Shown: one piece after another, positions 37,276-48,432 of the stretch
How positions within the stretch are numbered: the first letter of the stretch is position 1
How the letters are laid out: every line of letters begins with the position of its first letter
NCBI RefSeq assembly: GCF_003590095.1
Contig: NC_039489.1
Coordinates: forward strand, 682,001 to 746,000
Reading direction: 5' to 3'
DNA from: Trichoplusia ni
Lineage: Eukaryota; Arthropoda; Insecta; Lepidoptera; Noctuidae
DNA length: 64,000 bases
The notes under the pieces: generated by a model
The model's database searches: none
What the model was told of the DNA's origin: nothing
Seen by the model: the letters and a program-made list of their open reading frames with translations, nothing else
Translations under genes and position numbers: made by a program

Positions 37276-37736
37276 TTATTTATTTATTTTTTTGTTATAG
37301 TAGCAACAGAAATACACCATCTATAAAAAAAATAAACAGTCTAACTATCACGCTTCATGAGATGAAGTCTGGTGATGGACGGACGGATTGAAGACGGAAA
37401 GATCGCTTTGTATTTTTAGGGTTCCACTTTTACTATTTAGGGTACGTAACCCCAAAAATGATAATAATTAAACACTCACTACTTTATTAACTACAAGTGA
37501 TACTACACTTAATATGTGAAAGCTAGACCACGCAGAAACATTACATGAAAATTAATGTATGTGAGCTATGTTTAATCCAACAAAGGAATGTAATTTTAAA
37601 CTGAAAACGATGGTTAAATTAAAATATTTTTGCCTACCTCAAACATTTTCAGCAATAATATCATTTCATAATTTCAACTTTTCAGAATTATTATATGTAT
37701 TATTGCATTCACACCAATCGTTATCTATACTCTATA
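37276..37736. other. Gene-free stretch
   Basis: 37360-37455 is a minus-orientation P fragment (GATGGACGGACGGATTG then AGGGTTCC). No gene. Confidence 0.4.
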
Positions 37737-37992
37737 TCTATACTAATATATAAAGCTGAAGAGTTTGTTTGTTTGTTTGAACGCGCTAATCTCAGGAACT
37801 ACTAGTTCAAATTGAAAAATTCTTTTTGTGTTGAATAGACCATTCATCGAGGAAGGCTTTAGGCTATAAACCATCACGCTGCGACTAATAGGAGCTAAGA
37901 TATAATGGAAAGTGTGAAAAAACCGGGCAGGTATACCTAAATCATAACTTATAAATTCTACCCACGGGGACGAAGTCGCGGGCAACAGCTAG
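37737..37992 (+). mobile_element. Helitron HelA, copy 4
   Basis: Starts TCTATACTAATAT after an A and ends GCAACAGCTAG before a T. Intact body; first of three same-orientation copies in 1.6 kb. Confidence 0.87.
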
Positions 37993-38254
37993 TAATATTA
38001 TAAAACTGAACGGTTTTGAGCGTGTATGTTTTTTGTTTCTTAACGCTGAATCGCTTGGACCAGTATTCGTGGATTTTGGTATGGTTGTATCTGATTCTCC
38101 CGAGCAGCTGCGGTCCCCTTAAGGTTGAATATCGTGTGAACGTCAATAAGTAGCAGAGTTGATTTTCCATGTAAAAAAATTGTAGCTTGTATTTGATTAG
38201 CACTCTAGACCCAATCAACTACGCGAACCCGTAGTAAGGTAGCCTTATGATCAA

Positions 38255-38447
38255 TCTATACTCTATATATAAAGCTGAAGAGTTTGTTTGTTTGAACGTG
38301 CTAATCTCAGGAACTACTGTTACAAATTGAAAAAAAAAATAGGCTATATACCATCACGCTGCGACTAATAGGAGCGAAGATACAGTGGAGAATGTGGAAA
38401 AAACAGGGCAGGTATAAATCATAACTTATATCTTCTAACCACGCATA
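38255..38447 (+). mobile_element. Helitron HelA, copy 5 (deleted)
   Basis: Starts TCTATACT after an A. About 35 bp of the middle (the GACCATTCATCGAGG part) is missing after an A-run, and the element stops at TTCTAACCACGC without the CTAG end. Confidence 0.75.
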
Positions 38448-39057
38448 GGTTTTAATATAAATTTCCAGCTTCGCTCTTCAAATCAACCGCAACCGTACTA
38501 CTTTGTAACGACAAAATGTTTACAAACCAGCTTGCGTTCCTAAATAAAGTCCACGTTTGTTACATTTAACTGAGCCAAGTGATAAATATAGCGTAGATGA
38601 ATGTCAAATGCAATGGCATTCCGTTTGAGTGCTATAGAGTATTTTGAAGTTTGTCGAGTTTTGCGCATGAAAACAAGTTCATAATTAAAAAAAAAGCAGA
38701 AGCCATCGACTTTAAAAAGTACTTGATAAGTAGTGTATAGTTTTACTTCAAGAGATTTAAGAATTCTAAACGTAACCGTGCTAACCGGATAACTACACAG
38801 ACAGTAATTTCTGCAGTATTTGTCAACTGGAAGTTGCTGAACTTATTCGCCTTCATTCGGTTTGTAACAATTGTGTGGAAATATCATTGATTCAGCAGGT
38901 GATTGTGGAATGAAAATGTAACAGAAACGTAATTTCTAATTTAGATAGACTTGAAAACGATTCTCAGACCTAACCAATAGGCGCACAAAATTTCATGAGA
39001 AACGGTCAAGCTGTTACGTAGGAGTTGAATTACGTACACTATCTTATATACATTCAA
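38448..39057. other. Gene-free stretch
   Basis: 38955-39030 (GATTCTCAGACCTAACC ... TTTCATGAGAAACGGTCAAG) is homologous to 61118-61185 and belongs to another dispersed family. No gene. Confidence 0.45.
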
Positions 39058-39303
39058 TCTATATAAAGAAGAGTTTGTTTGTTTGTTTGAACGCGCTAAT
39101 CTCAGGAACAACTGGTCGAAATTTTTGAAAAAAAAAAATTGTGTTGAATAGAGCATTTATCGAAGAAGGCTTAGGCTATAAACCATCACGCTGCGACTAA
39201 TAGGAGCGAAGATACAATAATGGAAAATGTGAAAAAAACAGGGCAGGTATAAATCATAACTTATATCTCCTACCCACGGGGACGAAGTCGCGGGCAACAG
39301 CTA
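39058..39303 (+). mobile_element. Helitron HelA, copy 6
   Basis: Starts TCTATATAAAG after an A and ends GGGCAACAGCTA (final G lost, T follows). Body intact. Confidence 0.8.
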
Positions 39304-40736
39304 TTTTTATATATGTATAAGATGAATGACATACAGTAGTTCGGTTTTGCACAAATTTGTAATGCTAGTTGCACCACCCATTATGCTTTGAGACTAAGTA
39401 ATCTTCTAAGTTAGCCCAAGGTTTATTTCTTGCTTTCTTTTCAAAGAAAACTATGACGTACTCTTTTCCTATCCTTTCATGTAAAGAAACGTTTTTAAAA
39501 GAAAAAGGTTTGCGGCAACAAAGTGTACCTTTGTAAGAGAGAGAATACTTGCAAAGAAACTAAGCGAGCTTAGAGGGATAACTTAACGTTCTACACCGAC
39601 TTGAAAAGAACATGAATGTGCAAACATTGTATTACCACTTAAACCCAGTCTAACTAAAATGCTAAGAAACAGGTTTCCATACCCAAAAAGGTATAAACGG
39701 AACCCTATTACTGTGACTGTCCGTTACTAGGCTGTATCTGATGAACCTTGATAAATAAGCAGTTGAAATGTTCACAAATGATACATTTCTGTTGCCGCTA
39801 TAGTAAAATATCCAAAATATCTGGTTAAGCAACGCCGGTAATCCTCGTGATGGGTGATTTCGCGATTATTATTTACCTATTTGTACAGAAACCGCGAATC
39901 AGACTCCCATTTGAGCATTTTTTTTTATTTGATAGTCTGGCATAGTATTTTTACCATAAGACTGCAAGGCCTGTGACCTATCTTTTTTTTTCTTTAATGA
40001 TTTCTAATTTGGAAAATGAAAATAAATATCGGTTGTATAAATCCTTAATTATCATTGTAGATTGAGGGCTTAGTAGACGTGTGGTCGTTGGATTTTCTAG
40101 TGTAGGTTCATAAGTTTGAATCACACATGTCTTTTCAAATGAATATGCGGATAACAAAGTAATTATCACCAGCTATAAACGGTAAAGGAAAAAGGGGTGT
40201 GTAAAGACACGTCAGCGACCTTCGGAGGCTTAAACGGTGACTAAGGACCTTATTTATTCGAGTTGTGAAGTTAATTTTGTTCAATACAGAAGTACAACTT
40301 ATATTTAACTTAACTTGTATATTCATTGAAATCAAAAATAATATACTCTCAAAAATTACATCTCCATGCAGACAGTTTGCCACTGAATGATAAGCGATTT
40401 TTTGGGATCAGGGATCCTTTATTTAAATCTGTATGAGTAAGAGATAAAGGGAACAGAGACTGGAATTGTGTTGTTGGCTGGTTAAATGTTAAAGGTTAAA
40501 ATAGATCAGACTTAAAACTAGTGTGAAAAATTTTCCTTTGAACAATTTTACTGCAGCGCTAAAATCTCTTCTAAGCGAAATGGTTTTCTGCGAAAGTGCG
40601 AATGTTAAAGAGAAAATGTTATGATAATTATTTTCTGAGAACGCCACTTCTATGATTAAGAAATATTTCTATATTTTTCTCTCTCATTTACTCTTACATT
40701 TTAGCTTTTTTTAATCACTCCTTTCTTTTGTTTCAG
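39304..40736. other. Upstream region of the receptor gene
   Basis: 39668-39915 is a P repeat copy (GGAACCCTATTACTGTGAC ... GGTTAAGCAACGCCGG). No coding exon seen. 40690-40736 is pyrimidine-rich and ends TTTCTTTTGTTTCAG, a strong 3' splice site, so a non-coding first exon probably lies further upstream; I could not place it. Confidence 0.5.
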
Positions 40737-40921
40737 ATCCAGTGCAAGTGTAGTGAAGCAGTCATGTGAAAATACCGTTATATCGATAAAAAGAGTTCCA
40801 AATTCAAACCATGACAGCTGTCAAATTACGAGTGATGTTCGAATAAAGAATGTCTTGTGAAGTGAAGTTCGTTAGTTAAATTTGAATATGGATGCGCGTA
40901 AAACGGGTCATTGAAGTCAAA
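40737..40921 (+). other. 5' leader exon part of receptor gene, with four uORFs
   Basis: Begins after the splice acceptor at 40734-40736 and runs into the main start at 40922. It contains four complete short upstream ORFs: ATG-TGA at 40764-40769, then 40811-40846, 40850-40879 and 40888-40914, all ending before 40922. Such leaders generally lower translation of the main frame; that is inference here. An alternative in-frame ATG at 40892 would add ten residues but has T at -3, whereas 40922 has A at -3. Confidence 0.55.
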
Positions 40922-41107
40922 ATGTGGTGTTATGTGTTATTTGTGCTTTGTTTAGTTAATGTGGGTTTGTGTGAGACCCAGAACTGTCGCGGTGAAAAGC
41001 CGAGGGTTCGCGAGTGTGACAAATTGTGCGATGCGAATAATAATTGCAAACTACGAGCGGCGCTGTTGCTGCCCAAAAATACGACGTACGATGCCTGTTT
41101 AGCCGCG
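40922..41107 (+). CDS. Natriuretic-peptide-receptor-like receptor, first coding exon
   Basis: Start of a secreted or membrane receptor: residues 1-17 (MWCYVLFVLCLVNVGLC) form a clear signal peptide. A short Cys-rich stretch (NCRGEKPRVRECDKLCDANNNC) follows, then KLRAALLLPKNTTYDACLAA, which matches the first strand of the ANF_receptor ligand-binding fold (compare the V-L-L-P strand of natriuretic peptide receptors). N53-T-T is a possible glycosylation site. The exon ends GCCGCG followed by donor GTAAGT at 41108, phase 0, and joins in frame to 43707. The family includes single-pass receptor guanylate cyclases and the clearance receptor without a cyclase domain; the part that would decide is outside the window. 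Closest relative by memory is the insect NPR-type receptor cyclase group (as in fly CG31183), not checked by search. Confidence 0.75.
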
Positions 41108-42130
41108 GTAAGTAGTTTTACACATTATTTTAATCGAGAGGTAGATTTTAAGAATTTTGTCATATTGCTTGTTTTGATTTAAGGTCGTAAAAATCTTTAC
41201 TTCGAAAACAATAATTTAGAATATGTATATTTATCCTTTATTATGTTACCTTCATTGTTTTTATTGGAAAAGAGGGTTCATTGAATTTTCACGATCCTTT
41301 AAATATAATCAAGTCTGGAATCGCAAATATTTACCTTTGGAAATTTAAATTGACATGAGAATTTCATGACCTAGTGAATATGTATTGATGCTTTTTTGCA
41401 ATATTCCTGAATATATCACCGTATTTAATCCAATCTGAGTGCTCAACTTTTATTAATAATCCCTCAGCTCACTTGTCATGTATCGAATCAATAATATAAC
41501 GTTATCTTTATAAAAGCTAGGGAATCAGCAGTGACCACTTCACTACAAGTTCAGATAAGATCACAGTAATTTGATAAAATAGATAAAAACCTCCAAATTC
41601 TATTAATAAAGCACGTAACATTAAATCTTTTGATCAATTATTTTGTTTCGATAAAACGTTTATCGATAGATTCGTGGCGCTTCACTATCTATTTAGGGCG
41701 ATCGATTTTGTAAATGCAAGACGTATTATAGCTATTTTTAGATTTAAGTTTTTATTTGGTTTTTTGTTAGCCAAAATAAATTTGTTTCATAGCAACTGTT
41801 TTAAAAAATGAAATTACCGATTGTGTCTGAACCGAGTTGCCTAATCCAATTTTGAAAAATATCTACATTTGCCCTTTGAATAGGTAAAGAAGTATAATTC
41901 AAATTCATTGATTTCTTAAAGAATCAGCCAGATTTCCATTTGCGCTGATGATACAAATTTTCAGAACTAAAACGTCACCCGTTGTATATGACCGTATCAG
42001 ACGTTGAACATGCTAAATAGTCACTTTAGCTATTATGGTTCATGAAACACATCCCGGTGACAGATGGAGGGACCAACCTTAATAATAGGGTTCCATTTTT
42101 ATCCTTTAGAAACAAACACTATAATAAAAA

Positions 42131-42440
42131 ACTATATACGTCCCGCTGCTAGGAACCGGCCTCTGCCTATATAGGCAAGGGTTGAGCATTCATCACCACG
42201 CAGGCTCACTGCGGGTTGGCGATTTCAGATTCCAATATTTGGTACTCAAGTTTTGTCAAGTATTCCTTCATCGTTTGTCAGTGGTGTCTTAGCATAATTA
42301 AGAAAGCACTTATAACTTTGCAAAACTCACATTGGTACTTTGCCTGCGTTGGGATCGACCCTGTACCTCGTGCATACACATCCGTGCATACAACCTCAAG
42401 GCCACCACGACAGAAACGAAGACTTGTATTCTTTCAAATG
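42131..42440. repeat. Repeat Y, fullest copy
   Basis: GTCCCGCTGCTAGGAACC, ACCACGCAGGCTCACTGCGG, then a tRNA-like region with GGGATCGACCC and CAACCTCAAGGCCACCACG. Similar order at 54090-54352 and 31266-31425. Possibly a SINE or LINE 3' part. Confidence 0.5.
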
Positions 42441-42837
42441 TGTATAGTATATATATAATTTTAAAAATAAAATCAACACAACATGTTGCTATTCCCTATT
42501 ATTGTTGAAATACCTATTTACACAACACACCAACTGTTGACATTGACCGAAACAGACGGTTTTTATTTTTATGCAATGTCACGTCCCTATTATTCTTCGC
42601 GAATCGTACTTTTAATTTATACATGACTAGGGATTTCACTGATTATTTTTGTAGAGTGACTTTGTTAGACAATTACACGCGATTATTTTTATTATTAACT
42701 AAATTAAATTTAGTTATGGAGTTTTCTAGTTCCTTTTCATAAGAATGACATTTTGGAAATAAGCACCCTTTCACCGACCTTCAGCGACCTTTCCTTAGGT
42801 ACCCGGTTAGGTCTACTAAAACGAAACTTTAATGAGA

Positions 42838-43056
42838 TCCCTACTAATATTATAAATGCGAAAGTAACTCTGTCTGTCTGTCTGTTACGCTTTCACGTCT
42901 AAACCACTGAACTGATTTTAATGAAATTAGGTACAGAGATAGAGTTGACCTTGAGAAAGAACGTAGGATAGTTTTTATCCCGGACTTTTGAAGAGTTCTC
43001 TTGGAAACGCGATATAACCGAACTCGACGCGGGCGAAGCCGCGGGCGAAAAGCTAG
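42838..43056 (+). mobile_element. Helitron HelB, best copy
   Basis: Starts TCCCTACTAATATTATAAA after an A and ends AAAAGCTAG before a T. A short stem CGCGG-GCGAAG-CCGCG lies just before the CTAG end, the classic Helitron 3' hairpin. CTGTCTGTCTGTCTG lies near the 5' end. Non-coding, ~219 bp. Confidence 0.85.
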
Positions 43057-43706
43057 TTTATTATATTGTTAAAACAAATGTTCATGGATTTCGGCAAAAT
43101 AACGCCTGATTCATAACAAAATACAATTGGATGTTGTCGACAAGACAAAACTATATTGTGATCGCCTTATTGTCAGTGACTGTCACGCGTAGCTTTTGAC
43201 AGTCGTTCAATCAACACAACGGTGACGTCAGCTGTCCTGACAAGGGATAGTGCTAGTGGTTTGTGGAGGTCTGATATATAGTCGGTTGTGAAATTCAGCT
43301 GAGTATACTGAAAACAGACCTTAACAAATTTTGGGAAATCTTTTACTTCTTTATTTCAATCGTAGAACATGTTTAAATAGTTCTTTATATTTTAAGTTGG
43401 GCTATCGGAATTATTTCGCATAGCTTTTTTTAAACATTAAAAAACTACTTGTTGCTGAGCATACCAAATTGTTGTCTTGAGCAAGTTAAAATTGAGGAAT
43501 ATAATGACGTTATCACACAAAACTTTCGAAGATCCGTGTGGGAAGTAAATTTATTTTTTGGTATAGATAATTGCTCACCAAAAATCGATTATGATTCCCA
43601 AAGCTATTATTTAGAATAAAACCAGACCCTGATTATTCTAAATTCTCAAAGCACGCATAATAATATTATACGCCTTAAATAAAACCTAACCTCTTTTTCT
43701 TCTCAG

Positions 43707-43896
43707 GTGGGTCCAGTTCTAGACCTTGCCATGCAAGACCCGGTCATAAAGGACGCGTTCCCTCCGTGGCTTGAAGTGGAATGGCTAAAGTATGACGTCA
43801 CAGACTGCGACGCTGCGTACGCGGTCATATCCGCCATCGACGCTTACAACGACTGCGCTCATGTCTTCTTTGGACCTGTGTGTGATTTTGCTTTAG
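43707..43896 (+). CDS. Natriuretic-peptide-receptor-like receptor, second coding exon
   Basis: Continues the frame from 41107: VGPVLDLAMQ... through LEVEWLKYDVTDCDAAY to AHVFFGPVCDFALG, i.e. residues 63-125 plus one base. The GPVC-(D/E)-(F/Y) motif is a hallmark of natriuretic peptide receptor ligand domains (LGPVCEYA in mammals). C96 and C121, 25 residues apart, match the spacing of the conserved disulfide there; C112 is extra. Acceptor TTCTTCTCAG precedes, donor TTTAG-GTAAGT follows at 43897 (phase 1). The next exon should read on from A-P-V-A-R-like sequence; I did not find it. The visible 125 residues are about an eighth of a full receptor cyclase. Confidence 0.8.
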
Positions 43897-44640
43897 GTAA
43901 GTAGTTAGTACAATAATTACTCATTTATATTGATATTGGATTTTGTCATTAATTTTTGCTGTGATACTTCTTAGATTAACTCAGCCTGTCGCGGTTCAAA
44001 ACTGGAAACAGGCCAATTTTGTTTTACCAGGCGGATTTGTGAATTTAATTCATCCAGGATGCCACCAAAAGCATATCAAAAAAAGTCATTTAAATTGGTC
44101 CAGCCGTTTAGGTGATATTCAGATATATAATCGCATATAGTAGAATTATTAAAGATAAAAAACGGCAAGATATTAAGAGAGTCAATGGAAGCCAGTAAAT
44201 AATAAAAAAAAAAAAAGAAAATTTTGATGAATCCTTTTTACGAATTTGTAAGTATTTTTCAGAAAATTTCCTTCTTCTTCTTAATTTCTTGGAGACATTT
44301 GTCAATCCCCATACACTACAAAGTAGGACTTTGGTAAGATATAAGAAAACATAGAAGTACTGTTTATCAGGATAATGTGTCTCTTCGGGATTAAAGTCTG
44401 ACTTTAATGTTGTTTTAACAACAGCGCCAAACTGACTAACAAAGTTGTTGTCATAAAGTAGTTTATGTTACGAACGTAAGAGGTGATACGGGAAAATGCA
44501 TAATACGTGGAGAAAATTGCTGTTATAACAAGAAAATTAGACGTATCTTTTTATCTAGAAAAAGAAAATATACTAAAAAAATATCATCTAGTTAAAATTT
44601 GATCGATACGTGTTTGGTGCCATAATGTCAAAACAATTTC

Positions 44641-44850
44641 CTCCGAGTTTCGGAAGGCATGTTAAATTGTGGGTTCCGGCGGTTAGTTACACATCTTCCA
44701 CAGTCGTTACGGTTAGTCAAGTCTGGCAACCTGTCTGACTAAGGGTATTGTGATGACAAGGTCAGATAGGCGGTCCTTTTAAAACTTCTCGTAATTAGAT
44801 GCATCCAGTTAGACTGGAAGCCGACCTCACCATAGTTGGGATGTTGATAA
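44641..44850 (+). repeat. SX SINE-like element, 5'-truncated decayed copy
   Basis: TCCGAGTTTCGGAAGGCATG, AAATTGTGGGTTCCGGCGG, TCTGACTAAGGGTATTG and AGTTGGGATG match SX in head-to-tail order. The tail is TTGATAATGATG. Confidence 0.6.
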
Positions 44851-46230
44851 TGATGTGTACTGTCCAATATTATGATGACATGAAGCTGATCTGATGCTGG
44901 AGCTGGAAGGTGGCCATGGGAACTTCGCAATAAATTGATCTAACGAATTTTGGTTCATTTGAATTGTCTTGACGACAACTTTGTTCCCAAATTAAAAAAC
45001 AAACCAAAAAGTAAAAAAAAAGTATTTCTGCATTATTTCTGAGGTTAATGCAATGTTTATTATTTATCTTGCCTGTACTATAAGCGAAATAACAAGATAA
45101 TATTTATAATAAACTTGGAATAAGCTTCGTTCTCTGTAAAAGAAAAACAAGAAAATTCTCTTATAAGCTTTTATGTTTTATCCTGTGGCTTGTAATTGAA
45201 CCTATTTTTTATTCCTTTTTACATTCAGACGAATGAACGGCGTTGTTTACATTCAAAAGATACAAGATGATATCTTGAATTGAACACATTAAGTATTCGA
45301 GCTGTAGCATGATAAATACGAAATGCTTTAAAGAAAATATTACGTCAAAAAGTCCGCTTTAATCAACGAAGGATAATTGACGCTCGCCGTAAAACGTGCA
45401 GAAGAAAAATAATATCCCATTTTGTTTTCGAATACTTTTTAAGTTTTCATTTTGACGGAGAATTGCTGTGAACATTTTATAAAGGCGAAAATTTGGTTTT
45501 ATAACTCAACAACTGTCAAAAGAAGTTAATACTTTACGTATTTAAACCAGTCTAGTGCAAGTTGGACTCGCGACACTTAGTCGGGTGAGTTTGCCTGGAA
45601 ACTTGAACCGAATGAAAGTTTTCGTACTAATAGGCTATGGGAAAACAAAAATTCGTCAACTATCAAATGCCATCCGCATCCTGATATTTATTGATTACAC
45701 TTGTTCTGTATGTCTTTGAATCAAGCCAAATCAATCGTAAGTCTTGGTGTTAGTCTGAAATGGTTTATTCACCTTTGAAGATTTTTTTCAGTGATTATTC
45801 TAAGTGGTAGGTATAACGTATCTTCTAAAAGCAATGAAAAAAGAATAAGATGAAGAAAATAGTAGAAATATCTCAGTCGACTGTTTAATTTGTACGACGA
45901 TATTGCGAATTGCGTACATATTCCCTGTCAATTTGGGACATAATGGGAACGTGCAATGATAAATGTGACACTGATTAATACTAGATGCCAGACTTTACAT
46001 ATTCTACACAAGAACTGCAAAAATATATTTATCCAAAGGCCGTCCAAGAAAGATGCTACATTTTCTTGCTCATAATGAAAGCACTGTTTAAAGCATTGCT
46101 TAGTTGCCGGCAGCGTATCACCAATTCCTCTCGTGCTATGGATGACCATGGGCATGGTTTGATTGTTTAGCAATAGGTCGAAATGCCGTTTAATAAGAAC
46201 TTTTTACTTACGTGCCATAATCCACGCCGT

Positions 46231-46476
46231 GGGCGGTCCGAGGAAAGGTGACCCTCTATTTCATGACGAGTTCCTCTCTGTTGCGGAAGGGACGTTAAAT
46301 TGTGGGTCTCAGTTGTTATTTACATATCCTAAACAGTCAGAAGCTAAAATGTCTGACAGCCAGTTTAACTAAGGGGTATTGTATGGTAGCTAAGTAGTTG
46401 CTCCTTGTAAAACACTGGTACTTAGCGGCAACTGGTCAGACTGGAAGCCGACGCCAACATAGTTGGGAATAGGCTT
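46231..46476 (+). repeat. SX SINE-like element, 5'-truncated decayed copy
   Basis: GTTCCTCTCTGTTGCGGAAGG, AAATTGTGGGTCTCAG, CTGACAGCCAGTTTAAC and AACATAGTTGGGAATAGGC follow SX order. Confidence 0.6.
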
Positions 46477-46530
46477 CTCGTTATTTCCAAATTCATGAGG
46501 CTCAATACTCAAGGTTCATTAATTGGTTAA

Positions 46531-47312
46531 ATAAAAAACCGGCCAAGTGCGAGTCGGACTCGCGCACCGAGGGTTCCGTACAAACCTGCAAGGTTATATA
46601 TTTTGTAATGTAACCAAAAATTTAAGGTTTTCGGAATTTTTCCTTTATTTGTGCTATAAAACGTTGCTTCATGCCAAATTTCAAGATTCTAAGTCGACTG
46701 GAAGTACCCTTTAGGTTTTGATTCCCTTGCGAGTATTTGCGAGTTTCAAAATATGCAGCTTAAATTGTTGTTTCTTTTGATTGCGTTGACATAGAAGTTT
46801 GATTTTGTTACAGCTTAAAGGTATTATAGACCTGAGTATTTGGTATGAATTTCAATTTAATACCTCTACGCGTTTATGAGGAAATAGGTAGTAAGTTTAA
46901 AATTATTAAAAAAATATATATTATGTGATATAACGAAAAAATTATGGTTTTCGTAATTTTTCCTTTATCTATGCTATAAGACGTTGCTTCGTACCAAATT
47001 TCAAGATTCTGAGTTCACGGGAAGCACCCTGTAGGTTTTGATTCCCTTGCAAGTGTCGAAAATTTGCAGCATAAACGGCTGTATCTTTTGATTGCGTTGG
47101 CTTAGAAGTTTGATTTTTTCACAGCTTCAAGGGACAGTAGACCTGAGTAATTGATATAAATTTCAGCTTCATACCTCCACGCGTTCCCGAGAAAAAGGGT
47201 CTTGACAGACGGACGGACGGACGGACGGACAGACGGACGGACGGACAGACGGACAACAAAGTGATCCTATAAGGGTTCCGTTTTTTCCTTTTGAGGTACG
47301 GAACCCTAAAAA
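46531..47312. repeat. Long form of repeat P with internal duplication
   Basis: Starts AACCGGCCAAGTGCGAGTC and ends GTACGGAACCCTAAAAA. A 12-bp inverted repeat AGGGTTCCGTAC (46570-46581) / GTACGGAACCCT (47296-47307) lies near the ends. Inside, a ~300-bp segment occurs twice with a period of about 320 bp (ACGTTGCTTC...TTTCAAGATTCT at ~46680 and ~47000). A (GACG/GACA)n microsatellite lies at 47204-47254. A type of dispersed repeat I associate with Lepidoptera; mobiliser unknown. Confidence 0.65.
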
Positions 47313-47798
47313 CAAATGTTTATAACACATATCGGTATGAACTTTTATGAGTCACTGTAGTTCTCAATATATGTAACTAATAACAGATAACTTATTGGTA
47401 TTGCATTCTCAAACAAAGGCGAGTCATACGTAGCTAATGCAACAACGCTATCAACTTTATGGGAGGACAGAGTGCCTCAGTCTGCAGTACAAGTAGAACT
47501 TTATTTATTTGATTCCGTTTTATGAGTTGCGCTCAGTAAGGTTTCTCTCTTGAAAATGTAAAGAAAACTAAGGCCACATTAATACTGTCACGTTTTTAAA
47601 CGACTTTAAAATTGAGGAGGTTCTCTAATAGAGCGCATTTTTGTTCCCTCAGAACTTCGGATTGGGTAAAGGGTGATTCTTCGGAAAAAAATACACCTAT
47701 TCAAGGTCGTCATTATCCTCACTTTCCGGTTCACGTCACTGTGATGCTAAAATGTTTTTATTCTTACGTCATCTAGTAATAGTCGTAGTACTTTTGAG

Positions 47799-48157
47799 GA
47801 GCTCGTGGCTAAGCTATAACCGCATAAGTGATTCGATCACAGGTTAAGCTATGCTTGACGCGGTTGGTCCGTAGATGGGTGACCATCTTTGTCATAGCGA
47901 GTTCCTCCGTGTTTCGGAAGGCACGTTAAATTGTGGGTCCCGGCTGTTATTCCTACATCTTTGACAGTCGTTACAGGTAGTCAGAAGCTTGAAGAAGTCT
48001 GACAGCCAGTCTAACCAAGGGGTGTCGTGTTGCCCAGGTAACTGGGTTGAGGAGGTCAGATAGGCAGTCGCTCCTTGTAAAACACAGGTACTCAGCTGAA
48101 ACCGGTTGGACTGGTAGCCGACACCAAAATAGTTGGGAAAAGGCTAGGCCGACGATG
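47799..48157 (+). mobile_element. SX SINE-like element, full copy
   Basis: Runs from GAGCTCGTGGCTAAGC to GGCTAGGCCGACGATGA; ~359 bp, very close to the copies at 32254-32600 and 52278-52635. The GACGATGA tail is short and RTE-like. Non-coding. Confidence 0.72.
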
Positions 48158-48376
48158 ACTTTACAAGCTTAGATAAAAATAATATTAAATCAAGCAATCT
48201 GCATTATGTAAAGTGTGGTGAGGATAATGATGTTCTTAATTTGTGTTACTTTTTTCCGGAGAATCACCCTAAACCGATTTTGTTTATTCTGACATTATAG
48301 CTGACATTTTATTAATAAGTTCAGTTGTGGAAGCGTGACGGGGCAATACACGGCATAGAGCAGCGGTTCTTGTTTA

Positions 48377-48432
48377 ATACAACCCATAGAAATCTAAATA
48401 ACACTCGTTATTTAGATTTCTATGATACAACC
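48377..48432. repeat. Tiny perfect hairpin between 8-bp direct repeats
   Basis: 18-bp perfect arms (48385-48402 and 48407-48424) around loop ACTC, flanked immediately by ATACAACC at 48377-48384 and 48425-48432. Confidence 0.85.

Larger units (their letters stand above)
41108..43706 (+). other. Intron 1 of receptor gene (2.6 kb, phase 0)
   Basis: Donor GTAAGT at 41108 and acceptor CTTTTTCTTCTCAG ending 43706. Contains a P repeat (41950-42112), repeat Y (42131-42440) and a complete HelB Helitron (42838-43056). Confidence 0.75.

Noticed and set aside
47204..47254. Possible CRISPR-like or satellite array from the GACG repeats
   Set aside because: Simple tetranucleotide microsatellite inside repeat P, without spacers.
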